Below are positions 22,657-36,602 of a stretch of 64,000 bases of DNA, one piece after another. Origin of the DNA: Paramecium octaurelia (Eukaryota > Ciliophora > Oligohymenophorea > Peniculida > Parameciidae); NCBI GenBank assembly GCA_905182995.1, contig CAJJDP010000126.1, positions 187,762 through 251,761 of the forward strand, given 5' to 3'. A program made the translations under genes and the position numbers. Positions within the stretch are counted from its first letter, which is position 1, and each line of letters begins with the position of its first letter. The notes under the pieces are model-generated. The model was given only the letters and a program-made list of their open reading frames with translations. It was not told the DNA's origin and searched no databases.

Positions 22657-25600
22657 TCAGAACCATCTTTTGGCCCATAATTTAAGCTTCTCTTATCCAC
22701 TGAATAAATTCCTAGATATGGCAATCAGTCTATCGCATTTAGAATCAATGACTCCATTCTCATACACTATATCTCTCAACTTCTTCATGAATGGTTCCAT
22801 CGAGTCCTTGCATCCCAACTACCAAAACACAACATTCAAGTACTCATGGAGACTAGAGAATAGAATGATACTTTTACTCGTTATTTAGAATGCCAATAAT
22901 GGTTGCTGTGAATGTCGGTATTAAATATGCATGTAAATTGACTTCACCCACTAAATGCTCAATGTTCCTGGAGTATCTGATAGCAAAAGGATCATATAAA
23001 GTGAGTCTTTGGTTATTCACTTTAAATAGATATTTCTTTTGATAGAAGTTCCCATTGCTCAAATTTATTTGCAGGTTTTCCAATTATTTAGGAGCCTGAC
23101 TGCTGGCCATAGTGAAGGATAATGCAAATTGAACCCCTATGTTGACAACAAACACTTTTCTAATTTACACAAAAGTCTCGATAGTTTTTGAAAATCTTAG
23201 TATGTACTTGGTTAGATCATCCTTTTTCAAGTGTTCCTTCTCTAATTGCGAGCTAAATTAAAATCACATTATATAATTACCTATAGTAGGGTATTTTGAT
23301 GGAGGGATCGCTGTTGGGATTAGCATGATAATGTATTTGTAGGATTGTGTCTAATATATTACTGAGATTATAGGTTTCTTCCTAATATGGTTCTATTTGA
23401 TAATATTGTTTTTCGTATTCCAAGAGGTATTTGTCTGAAACCATGTGTTTCACATTTCTGATTTTGGTTTCTTTATAATTTTAATTTAAGATGTTAGTGA
23501 TCTTGACAAACTGAGTGGATATGTGTTCATCAAGAATTGATTGTATGAACTTCTTGTTTTCTATTTTCTTAGTCTTCAAAAGGAAGAAGTACTTCTTCTC
23601 ATCGTTTCCTAACAAGGCTAATTGTCTTATGAATCGCTTTCTCCTTAAAAACATTAAGTGTATAGTTGGAAACATGTTAGTGACATAGATTGTCTCAAAT
23701 GCTTAAGTTCTCTTGATTTGACCATCCAATCCAAACATGGGGAGTTGATTCATTTGGAACTCGTCATTGATTGAATACAACTAATCAATTTAGATTTATT
23801 TCGGCAACAATGAATTCATGGAATTGCTTAATTGTAATGGGAAGTCCTCTTCCAAATTCATCTTGATTCCAAAGAGATTGATGTAAATGCATTTCAGAGT
23901 GATCAGATAAATCGTTTGAATGGTTTTGAGTTGATCACTTTTTAATAATTTATTCAAATCACTAAATTGCCAATATTACTTAATCATATCTTTGATCTAA
24001 GGGTTCTTTTGTATGATATTTAAGATGTATTGACACCTATCATTGATATTACTAGCATTAATTTCAAAGTGTTTGGAATCTAAGATTTTCCCACATTGAT
24101 AAATGATTTCTTCAACATTATCCCAAATCTGCTAATCAAACACGGAGTTGAAAAGATAACGTAAGGAGTAGATTGAAGCTATTTTTTGGTTTAATTTTGA
24201 AGAACTTTGTATAAAATTGACAAGCTAGGAAGTTCTCTCATCAGTGCACTATCCCAAACTCTTTATGTATTATATGAGTTAAAAGCTATTAAGAGGGTTG
24301 AAGGTGCATAACTTATTGATGGCATCTAAGCAATCTTTTCTTGTTTAATCACATGGAGTTTAGAGATAGGTGGATACTAATTAGGTGAGGAATCGTTGCA
24401 ATAAATGCAGGGGTATTAATCCAATTATTTAAGAGAATGCATCTGTTACAATTGAGTCAGTTGGATTTGTGATGTTAAGGATATGAAACATGTACATACC
24501 AGTGATAGGGAATTTCTGTGGTTTATATTACATGCTTAAAGGTGTAATTTGAATGTAATGATGTGCAAACTTAATGTTGTTGCTATACTTCTTGTGTGCA
24601 AGTTGATACACCTTATGGGCTTCTTTCCAGAATTTCAAATAGTTGACTTAGTTTTGAATGAAGAATTCATTCGTCTGACTGACCATGACCTCTAGTTTTT
24701 GTTCCTCAATTTACATTCCATTGCTAGATTCAGTTGATTGATCTAGCCTCAATAATTTGTAAAATTAATTGATCATCTTATATCTTCTTATCTTACTGAT
24801 CATGTAATTTTTGAATTCTTCAGCACTATAAGTGCCCAACGTCAAGGAAGTGAAATAATTGAGCAATTCAGTCAAGCTCTATTGATTGTTGTCCACATCT
24901 TAGAATTTCACTGTTTTGAATTTGATTTTCTCCAGTTGGTAGACTTTCTCTGCATATACCTGAAGTACTTTCGGCACTTCCTTCAGAATTGGTTATTCAT
25001 CAAACAATTCAAAGATGCCATTCTATTAATAGTACCTCATTGGATATAGTAAGGTCTTGTAATCCAAAGCAGCCAGCTAGTAGCTCTTTTGATCTAGATT
25101 AGTATTTGATTGTAATTGTTGATTATTAGTTTATTGAATCAGCTGTCCATTGAATCTTTGTAAACACATTTATAATTGCACCATCCTTTAGCTAATCAAA
25201 TCAAAAGTGAATTCTTGTTGATCGATATTGGTTGGTTGTCTTTCGAAGAAGTACTTTTTGCATAGCAGACTGGATTGATAGGAATTAGATAGCAGGTCCA
25301 ACAATTGATCATAGGCATTTTAGGCTTGGGCAGGAAAGGCGGGTTGAGTTGGAGCATATTGTCTGAGACTTTCTTCCAATTCAGTGTACAGTTAGAATTG
25401 AGACACAAAATTAAGGAATTTGTTACCCCACAATTAAGGAGAGGCCATGGTTTGATCATATGATTAGGTGAGTTTGGGGAGGGTTTTGATGAAGTTGTAG
25501 CAATTGATAATTTGAGCATATTTAAGATTTTATTCGATTGATTACAACACATGATTGCCCCCTCTTCCATGCTGATTTGAAGATGCTTCATCTCTAACAA

Positions 25601-28600
25601 AATCCAGCAACTTGAAATAGGCTGAATTATAGCAATAGAGATCATTCTGTTGTATGTTTGGTTTCACCTCTGACAACTGATTCAAATCCTTCCATCCTTG
25701 ATCAGTAGCATCTCTTTGTCTCTCTCTGAAATTCATGATTATTTTGTTCTGAACTGCTTATACCTTACTCATGTCTACTTATTTGAGTGTGTTCCATTAA
25801 TTCAATTATTACAACGACTCTGTGAATAGTTGATGAATTATTTATTGATCATATTCCTTTTGAATGCCCTGGGCCTCATTGGTTTCTTATTCCAATTACA
25901 ACCAAAATTGATCAACACTCTCTTAATTACTTAAGATCAATTAATATGATTAAGCAGGTTCTCTTAATTGGTTGATTAAAACCAACTGTCTAACCCAAGG
26001 TTGAGTGGCAGTCAAGGCTTTACAACCCAATAAGCATTGTTTATTCCATTGTTCTTGGTATACTCCTTGTAGTTGAACGAGGATGTCTTCGTTTAATTGT
26101 GAATAGTAGGATGAATCCTCATTCAAATATTAATAAATATATTCCAATAGATATTATGCCAATGATAGAAGATTCTTCTATCTAAGACACATAATTAAAT
26201 TATTGAAATTAAGTTGAGTCTGTTGATTGTCCATAATATCATAAATATTAGTCATTTGGGATAGAATCTATTGCACCAAGAAATTACTTATTGTCTATAG
26301 AGTGCCATTGGATATGGATTGTTACGACAGATAGTCAGTGATTTAACTGATAGTTTTGATGTCGTTAAGCACAACTTGATTAAATATTGGTTTTAGTAAA
26401 CGACTGCTCACATTAGCAGCTGTGCCCATCAATTCAATGGCTGCACTTGGAATGATGCATTCTCTTAATGGCTATTGCGGTTAATCTTATATTGGAATGT
26501 AAGACAGATTGTAAATGACTATGGAAGGTAGATACTCACTGGTGAACAGTTTGATACTTGAATTGTACAATTTCTGCCAGTACTTCTTCCTGTAATAAAT
26601 AGCCAAATATTTATTGAGCACTTGTTCTCTCATCATGGAGTCCTCATCCTTAGGTACCACCTTCACAACTATTTGATTTGGTTGAGTAGGCTAGAATGCC
26701 TAGGGAGACAACATGTGTCCTCTTCCTAACATCATGAATTTGACAGCCATCAACATGATCTCTTCACCCTCTGTCTGAAGTGGCTATTCCTGCTACTTGC
26801 TGCTTGGATCACCTAACACGAATTACAGGAATCGATCGTATGTATATCCGTAGATATCAAGAATCATTCGATAGAAGAATTACAAGTAATCCAAACATGT
26901 GCTCAATTTACTTATTATCTATAGGATACGTCTGAATTCTCTCAAGGAACCATTCCCCTTATCAAATATATTCTTTAGTAGATAAAATCCACTATTGATT
27001 GAACCTTATTGTTTCTTGAATGGATACACCAACAATAGTTCGCATAAGAAAATAAAGTACAATTTGAACACTTTCAGATCTTGGATCTTCCCATGTTGAT
27101 TATCATAACTATCAGAACTCCTTTGATCGATCTTCTTGTCGAACATGCTTTGGAACTTGTTCAGATCAAAGAAGAAACTTAATTGCTGCTCATAAGACAA
27201 CTTGGACGGCTTGAATTACAGATTCTCCTCCATCTTCTTTAATTCTTGTCTCATTTGGAATGATCTCACTGGAGACAGATATACTGATATTGCCTATAAG
27301 TAACCCTCCCTATTCGAGATTCCATTGATGAATAGCATCCTCATTATTGAGATGCATTCCAATTTCAACTCATAATCAGGCACCGACTCTATTATCCAAA
27401 TTAGCATTTGCAAATATTCAATTTATTCCTTCTGATCCTTGATCTCATCAAAGTTGTAAGCGATCATCTTCAAAGTCTTTTGAAGAGCTGATCTATACAA
27501 GTGGAACTTGATCTTCTGATTCTCAGGGAAATCCTCTGGGAAATAGAGTATCTCATCACTTTTCTTGACTCCAAATGGGAAATCATCTGTCATCAATCCA
27601 AAATCCATGATATATTAGGATAAATCTGTGTGAGTGTATTGCTTCTAAGAATCATTCTCCCATTGCTCATTCTCCCTGATGTTGAATTGCTTCTTGGGGA
27701 TTGAGTACTTTCTCATATTGTCCAAATACTAATCTCCCTTATCCTTCTACTTCAAGTACTCTATCAGCATCTCGGCTATTCTCTTTAAGGAAGGCAACAA
27801 CGGTCTCACATAGGTGATGTCGTTGTTGAAGAACAACTTCAACAAGAAGATTGATAAGATGTTCACCTTCAATACTTGAGTCTGAATCCTCGATCCCATG
27901 AACTAGCTCATTTGCTATTGACTACTCCTCTTATATTAAGGGTGCTACTGTATGGCATCCTTCACCCAAGTGGAAAGCTGATTCTGAAACTTATCACTCT
28001 CTTCGTTTTAATTCTCCTTTGCATTCTTCAGCAGCTTCCTAAAGATGTTAAAAATTGAGAAGACAAGCGGAGCATGATCTTGAGTCAACGCATTTGAATG
28101 TTGTTGCCCTCTATCCTAAGGAGGCTGAGGATTATATATCCTGTTTTATTGAGGTGCTTGTCTGGGTTGAGTTGGAGGAATTCTACCTGCATTGGGTCTG
28201 GGTGCCATCTACTATTGCACCTAATCTGGCAATAGATTCATATGGAAGATGATGTCAAAAAATGGTTGATACAATTGATTTATCTTATTAGAAGGTTAAA
28301 ACTCAGCAATAATAGTCAGGATATGCAACACGATTAAGAAATACCTAAAGTAAGCAGTAGGCTATTGTGGTATTTATCTCATGTTCTAATTTCCTTATTG
28401 AGGTTCCACTATTTAATTCATCAGATTTGCTATGTTCTTCTTCACTGTCTCCATATTCATCTTATAATTCGTCAGGGGAGCAATTATCAAGATCTTTTTC
28501 AATAAATACAAGGCTCTTTTCTGAAGTTCAGCATCTTCTATGTTGTGAGCTTTGAGTGATTGCTTAATAAAAAAGGACTAGTAGATTTCACTGGACAGCG

Positions 28601-31600
28601 ATTCATCATGATTTTGAGCCTCACTTTGATAGAATGAATCTCGGAATTTCTTGGCATTGTTTTGTTATAAGTCATTCTTTATCAATTTAGTCTTCCACTC
28701 CACTTACAGAAATGCCATATCCAATGCTATTCTTCTATAATTCTAATAACTATTGATGATTATTGGAGCTTAAGGAGACTAGTTTTAATTGAAGAATCCG
28801 ATCTATTGCATTGAATTTATGATGTGGATTGTAAATGATTCATGATGCTTGTGGAATATTTTATGGTTCTTTATAAACATAGACCAGAATCTACTCACCT
28901 TTTAAGCCTGTTCAAAGTCTAAATTCGAAGATTCCTACTTCAGTAACTATTGAGTTGCTTAAATCCAATCCTTTTGATCTTGTACTTCAACCTGATCCAA
29001 CCAAGGTAAGACCACACTAAATATCTTCTTACATAAGCTATATAACTCTTATTCAGACTATCCACTCTCATCCAATTGTTTTAATGCCTTGTTATATATT
29101 TTTAAATATCTCTTATTGACAGATATCGGGTCATTTTAGATCAACCCAATCTTCTTTAAGAATTTACTGAAGTACAAATTGGCATGGAATGCCACCAGTT
29201 TATCCGATTTATTAATCATATCATATCCAAATTATAGGAATGACATCTTTAATTCTGATGGTAACTATTGTTCTTAAAAGCATAATAGATATGAACTAAT
29301 CTAGAGCATATCAATCACGGATGATTTGTAATAATGATTCACATCTGACAATTTGGCTGTTAAAGTACTATTAGGCAATTTGTAAGTGAAATTCATGGGA
29401 CAGTGATGTTCAATATCACTCAAGATCTTGCCATAGTATTTAAAGAAGTCATCATTGATCTCTTTCATTCTCTAAAATAAAGACAATTGACTTATTTGAC
29501 TTAAATCATTTCTTTGTTTATCATCATACCTTTAATTGGAATGGAATAAGATGGGATAAATTACATGATATCCAGTAATCATTTGTACTTGATTTATTTG
29601 ATCATCCTCAGAAAACTTGAAATTGTCCATCCATATTTCAATGATTCTCTTTCTCAATGATATTGACTTATTCATAGCTACATTCATCACCCACTTCTTG
29701 ACCTTATCCTGTGTTGAATACAGTATCAATCTCAGCATTCCTTAAATAGCTGCCCTGCTGTCTTCGTTTTATGAGATGAATTATTTTAACATACTGCAAT
29801 GTCTGTTCAATAGACTATTGATTTGCTGATTGGAAAGTATCAATTGATTGTAAGCTTACTGTAATTGACTCTATTGCACTTTCTTATTCTAATTATTCGA
29901 TTTCTACTTCTCCAAAAGGTCCTTTATATTGTTTAAGATGCAATTCTCCAGGAAATGGTTATTCTTCTTCAAACATGAGGGATTCCTCTTGCACAATTGA
30001 AAACCGAATTGAACAATCTCTATCTTGATTTCACTTATCACATTAATCAATTTTTATATGTAGGATTGATGAAAAGATTGCTGTAACTCTGGGGTCAATG
30101 GAGTTTGAATATTTAACAACCCTTTTTCCAGAGCTGAGCTCAAATCATCAATAATTTTATTGAATCGCTCCATCTTGAGTGCCAATTAGCTCTTCTCTCT
30201 GCACAGTTTCTCTCTCAAAGGAAATGCGGTAGGCTCAGAGATAACCTGTCTGACTGTCTTAATATATTGGAGACGTTCCCTCAATTACTCCCAGAGACCC
30301 TTGATTGGAGTTTAATTAGCTAATAGTAGGCTCACTCCTTCCAATTGTTTTTAAAACTATTGGATCTATCCAATATTGTAGGATGACTAGAAGACATCGA
30401 AGTAGTTAGCAGCTAGAGTGTTTAAGAATTTAACTAATGGTTTATCAATAGATTGATTAAGTTACATTTAAGACACTCTGAAAACGTAGTTACGTCTTAG
30501 ATTATTGGTATCCGTAATTATTTTCTAAACAATATTAATATTATTGGTCCCATTGGATGGGTTCGTAAGCTACGAGGTTAGATGCTGGAATAATTTCAAG
30601 AGTCCAGATATGATACCCATCTAAAAGTTCAATGATTCTTGCGATTAATACTATTGATATAACCATTCCATAGCTGTACAAAATTAATTATTTTGAGTTA
30701 TGGGTTATTGTATGTTGTCTTAAACAATCCTCGTCAAATGAGTTTACAACTTATCCGATAAGGCCTTATGAAAAACCTTGCTGAATATCTTCAAAATGAG
30801 CTTCAGAGACTTCAAGAATGAAGGAACGTAATGAAAGATGTCTGACTACACACATGTAAGCAAGGGTTTCATGACCTTTTTCAATCGATCATCATTCTCA
30901 AATAGGGTCTTGTCATTAGAAATGCCCTCCTGTTACAACAAATCCTATAGATATCTATAACCTGCCTGTCTAATGCTGGATTCAACTCTCAAGAGTCCCT
31001 CATACAGAATCTCAACAGTCTTGAATTTCATAGCCAAGATGGGGGGTTTAAATGCTAGATTTTTGTCGATGTTCTTCTGAAGGTGTTTCTGAATCAGATA
31101 TATGTAATTGATGGTGGCTATAGATTTCAAGAAGCCATACACTGCTACAACCATATAACTTTGCCATTTGATTTCAAAATCTATGTCTTCAATATTGATT
31201 TTGTAATCCAAATCATCTAACCCATGGGATACATTGATTTGAGCATTCTGTTGTTGCTATTCCTCATTCGTAAGAATCAGTTTGGATTATTTGTAATAAG
31301 TATCCTCGTTTTATTGTATGATCTTAAACGATTATTGAACAAATTCGTCAATGCATGGAATCAAAGAAGGTTCATTCTCAACAATTTACAAAACTTTGAA
31401 TAAATTATACGAAACTGACTTGTGCTTTCCTTATTTCTAAAATAAGTAGGCCAATATTCTAAAGCCATTTGCATATCTCTGAGCAGTCATATCTGACATT
31501 TTTTGTTCTTCACACAACTGTTTAATGATCAAGACTAATTCTCTAAGGACTGTATTTTGAGTGTATGGAGAAGTAGGGATATCCGAATAGTCAATATTAA

Positions 31601-34600
31601 CCCAAAATAATTACTATTAATTAGGGCCTGTGATTTCATCTAACGGTATGGGTTTAATTAGCTCTTCAAATCTAGAATTCATGCTATCGCCGATATTCAT
31701 ATAAAATAATGGGCCAGCATTGCCTTAATAGTAATTGGCAATGATATGATCGAGCAATTCAGTGCATATCTATAACAATGACTTTTTGAATGTAAGACAG
31801 TTTTGTGTGATGACCTTTACAAACTCTCTTAATTTATTCGATAACATAAGCGTACTCTAATGAGAATGAGGGTATTTTGAATGATCAAAATTCAGATTTT
31901 CAATCAACTAATTGACGGTCTAAAATAATAAATTTCTAGTTAGCTATTATGATACGACTCTTATTGTTTCTGGTAGTTATCTTAACAAAATAAATGAGCA
32001 TTCCACAATTCTTTGATCAGGTATGTAGGGTAATCCAATTAATTAGTTTGATTTGTAATAATCTTCAAATTTGGGTCTGAAATTCTGGATTTCAGTCAGT
32101 AATTCAATGGAAATGGATCTGCAATTCAATCCCTCAGATGGTATCATAGTTCCTCCATAAGCTAAGTATATTTCAATAATTTACATTAAACGATTTGTAT
32201 TTTTTTACGACGATCATCTTCCTTTTGCAATTAGGTTTACTTACCAAACTTCTCGTATACAAACTCTTCAAACAAACGAATTATAACTGTATAATAGACA
32301 TTATATGCCCATGCCATATTCTCATTGTTATTTTTCATATGATTACTCAATATTCTCTTGTATTTCTTAAGACAATTGCCCATGAGTAATTTAATCCAGA
32401 TGAACTCATGTTGCTGAATATAGAAATCCTTGAAATTCATATTCTCCTCAGCTGTGAGCATATACCTCTTGTTTAAACCTTTGAAGAGATGAGATAGCCA
32501 TTTAATGGATTGAGGTTTCTCTCTCAAATATTTGGCCACAATATCCTCTGTCATGGCATAGAGCGAATTCAAATCAGGTTTGGTTTACTTGAGTTGTTGA
32601 ATCTATTCGCAATGATCATCGGCTAATTGAATGAAAAACATTTCAGATAAGGTTGTTACAACGTTCTCTACATCTTCCTTGATCTTGTGGAATGTGGCTG
32701 TTGTGAGAGTCTGGATGATATTATGAAAATTGCTTAACCCAATAAACACCTTGGTTACTGATGAGATCAACTCCTCGTCTTAATACATCAATAAGTCTTG
32801 ATCACATTAACGAGACTGTAATTTCATATCCAATGCCATTCCTTCTGGTATTTGATAATTGTATAAATCATGGTCAAATTAAATTGGCATTTGATAATAC
32901 CCCAACAATACCATCTTTACTATCGAGTAACTATGCTAAATTGAAGATTATTTGAATAGATATGTGGCCAATTGTTATTCCAAGAAGTTTTGGAGAATCT
33001 CCACTGCACATCTTACTGTTTCAGAAAGGTTGATCTTTAGATTAGACTACAATCCTTCAATCTGGACTTCCAGATATTGGTTTCTAATGAAGGGGTTATC
33101 AGTGTGAGTTCTTTTGATCTCGATGGGCCATTCTGATTTTCTAACCAAGGCTCCCAATTTGGATAATATTTTTAAGGATTTGAAGGAAGGATCCAAAAAT
33201 AAGTTCACTTATTTTGAATATATGTCGGCCATTTTATATTCTGATGGGAATGTCAGCAACTTTTCAATGAATGGTTGGAGGAGATCTCCAAAGAATTCTC
33301 TCATTTCTTCCATACTCAAATTGGTTACAATGTTCTCCAATAACATTAGTGTCTTTTGAATTACTTAATTTTCAATAGTGGATATGTTGTGCAAGGCTCT
33401 GAATAGACATTATGCGAAAACAGGGTATTGTTTGGCCAAATTAATTTGAATGGTCTTTTGCAATGGGAAGTTAGCTATCACTTCTGCGACTATATCTTGA
33501 ATCTCCACTATGCCTGTTTAAAACAACTCAAACATGTTTAAAACAATATTAACTCCACTCAAATTAAATTTATGATACAACTCATATTGTTGTCTTTGGA
33601 GAATCTATTATTTATCATTTCGATCATATTTGTCACACAATTATTGGAAGTACTTAGATAATCCCTCTCCTTAATCGTTATTCTATATTCTTTTAACCAA
33701 CGACAATAGCAATCCTAGAAAGTCTATTGGATAATATGTTTCATGTGACTTCTTTACAAAAAACAGTATCAATTATTTCACCAGTGGTTTTACTATGGGT
33801 TCTTCATTTTATTAGCATTTTACTCTGGGAAATAATCTAATTGGAATTCTTAGCAATTTCTGTATTAATGAGATGTATTCATCTTAATCTTTTTATGTTA
33901 CATTTTATTATTTTTGATTGCTCATTTGTATCAATTAACCCCCTCTACAATAGCCGAATCTGGATGGCAATTCTGGAGTAGTTTGCAGTTCTCTCAAATA
34001 TAAATTCAATAGGAACTCTATGTAATACTTCACTGACAGTTTAGGTTAAGCTTAGTTTTCGGGATGACTCAATATCTACAGGTGATCCTACAACAATAAT
34101 GGAAGACAGTGAGTTTCTGGACATGTCTTTATTAAGTTGACTGAGATCTTCAACAATAGTTTGGAATTAGGTTCAAAGATGTTCTTAAAATTTATGGGGT
34201 CTTGGAACTAAATGAAGAATTGCATGAATAGAGGAATTGTTTTCTTTTTATAATCTAAAATTTCAAAATGGTTTCTTTGATGATCATGCAATTCATCAAA
34301 GATCATCAGACCATTTTTCATTATCTTAGACATGTAGTGACATTGCAGATTGCTTAGATATGGTTTGCTTTCATTTGAAGCTTAAGCTAAGGGTGCCAAT
34401 CTCTAAGACACTTAAAAGTTGGGTCTACCTTTATACTTCATTACGATGTCCTTATTGGTCGTGGTCACAAAGTGAAGTAACTTCTGTAGGATTTCATTCA
34501 ATTGATCGAATATCTTCGATTTCACCTCTTTAGCGAATTCAATGAATTAGCTGTATGAGTTGATGCTAATAGAATTAACCTAGTATTCTTCCTCATCATC

Positions 34601-36517
34601 ATAAGTATAAACTTGAGTAGCTGCTTAATCCTATTAAGTAATTAGATTCTGATCGATATCAATTTCGTTCTCTTTAATGTACTACTCCAATTGAGAAATG
34701 TATCTCTCATTTAAGGGTTCATTATTACAAGGCATGGACGATACATTTGTTTATGGTGTTGTTTTCTTGATAATACCCCATCTTTAGGTTCTGTTTAACA
34801 TCTCTTTAATCTACTAGATCTGCTTTCTGATTTATGCTAACTTCATTCCAATCATTTGGAATAATCTATCCAACAATTTGTACTTTGGACTATGAGTGGT
34901 CACTTCCTTGAAGATGGAGTCATTCTATTATTATTGTTGTTGAGGCTGATCAATGTAATATTGCAATAGGATCTTATCGATGAAGTAAGTGCCTTATCTA
35001 GAGAATAATTCTAAGAACACCTTGATTAGATCTAATGCCTTTTCGTGGATGGATAATTACAAGGAAGAATCAAATAGAACTTTGAATATGGTGTTGAAAA
35101 TCTTTTCCATATAGGTTTAATTGTTAATGAAATCTGTCTACATTTTCTCTAAGTTATTTGGGGGTTATTGCTATGATGTTTACTCTAATTTGGGAAGGTA
35201 ACTTTAAACTACATGTTTAACAATGTCTAGCCAATTTTGATAGATGCTAGTCTTTTGATAGGGTGGTATTTTAAGGTTCTTACCCACTATGGTTTCTTCA
35301 TCAATCAATTCAGCCACATTGGCATTAATTTCATTGATCTTGTCATTCATGTCGTTTTATTAAATGGGATCTCTCTTTTAAATGATGGACTATTTCAGAC
35401 GGTTGCTGATATCGATCCTTAGGTGCATAATGTCAACCGGACAATGTTTGAGCGTTTTGATGATGGTGGCTACGACGGAATCTAATTTAATGGTGTCAGA
35501 TATATCCTTGATGATTCTGGATTGGGGTTGTAACTAGTTTTCATCCCTTTTGATGGTAAGAGCCAGCAATTATAGAAATTTGGAGTAGGCATTAAAGAGT
35601 TCTTAGACTATATTTCTTGGGACTTTCTACAACAAATCTTGGAAGTTGGTTTCATTGATCACTTGATTCATGGTCTTTAAGGCTCGCTTCAAGATTTCTC
35701 TCATTTGAGTTTTGGTCTAGATTTAAATTGAATGTATACTTCATCTTTGACTATAGAGTCTAAAACAAAGATTGTGTAAATGAAGAATGGTGGTATGTTA
35801 GTCACAAAAGATAAACTATAAATATTGAGTCTTATGTCCTTCTCTCTTTTGTCCTCGCTCTCTGATTGTAACACATAATTCTGATCCTGGAAGGGATTAC
35901 TTTGATTATCTCCTAAAAGCTTCTTGTATTGAGACTTTTTGAGTTCATTATTAAATTTAACCAGGAATTCAATCCGTTGCTCAAAGAATGAGTATAATCT
36001 CAAGAGCAATGCATCTGAAAATAGAGTGTTTGATCTTTAATATTGATGTGATTATTATTGATTAGACTTTAGTAGATCATTAATAATGCGGATGGCCACG
36101 GCAGCATTATTCTCGTTGTCCTTCTCCAACACAGCAGTCATCTATTCAACCACTTGGTATGTCATGTGTTACAACAGAATTTTCTTCTGTAGTAATTCCA
36201 AGATGGCAGCCCTAATTAAGAATTTTGTATTGCGAGTCGTCTGAGGTTCAACATGTTAAAGCACATAAACAATGAAGTTCAAACAATTATCAACGAAGCT
36301 TTTCTAGTTGTTCTAAAGGACTTGCTATAATTAACTCAAATAAATTCATTACATGATTGGTGTCTCTATTTCTTTCTTGATGTACCTCCTCAGAAATTCG
36401 ACTTAATCTCTCTCGGATTTCAAAGATATTCCTTTCAGTGAAGCTCTCATTGTTGTTGTTTAGGCTGTTAAGCTATTCTTTGAGCTTTTCGAAATACGCA
36501 GGGTCGATTTGAGACAT
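22657..36517 (-). CDS. Tra1/TRRAP-like giant PI3K-related pseudokinase scaffold
   Basis: From ATG 36517 (MSQIDPAYFEKLKEQLN) to TGA 22659-22657, about 4,600 residues, larger than yeast or human Tra1/TRRAP (roughly 3,700-3,900). At least two introns: 32184-32162 (23 nt) and 23280-23253 (28 nt); one more small intron is probably needed to keep the frame. Most of the protein is HEAT/TPR-type helical repeats, with a Pro/Gln linker near 28,170 (PPTQPRQAPQQNR). The C-terminal part aligns in my reading with TRRAP: RQLALLGNDEKKYFFLLKTK in the N-lobe, and later NNQRLTLYDPFAIRYSRNIE, where TRRAP has its FRLTPNI segment. No HRD-type or DFG motif is present, as expected for the inactive kinase of this family. 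The last residues KLWAKRWF fit a FATC end. Tra1 is the activator-binding scaffold of SAGA and NuA4 acetyltransferases in the nucleus. Confidence 0.88.
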
Positions 36518-36602
36518 TTTAATTAAATTAATGATGAATTTCGCTCCTTCCCTCTCTATGTGAAAATAAGAAATAATCGTAAAAATTTGTTCGGTATAAT
36601 AA
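36518..36602. promoter_or_regulatory. 85-nt divergent promoter between Tra1-like and coiled-coil genes
   Basis: The two start codons at 36517 (reverse) and 36603 (forward) are only 85 nt apart, so both promoters must be compressed into this stretch or extend into the genes. Confidence 0.5.

Noticed and set aside
22657-24000. Active PI3K-like kinase domain
   Set aside because: The C-terminal domain lacks the catalytic loop and DFG-type motifs and matches the TRRAP pseudokinase segments instead.
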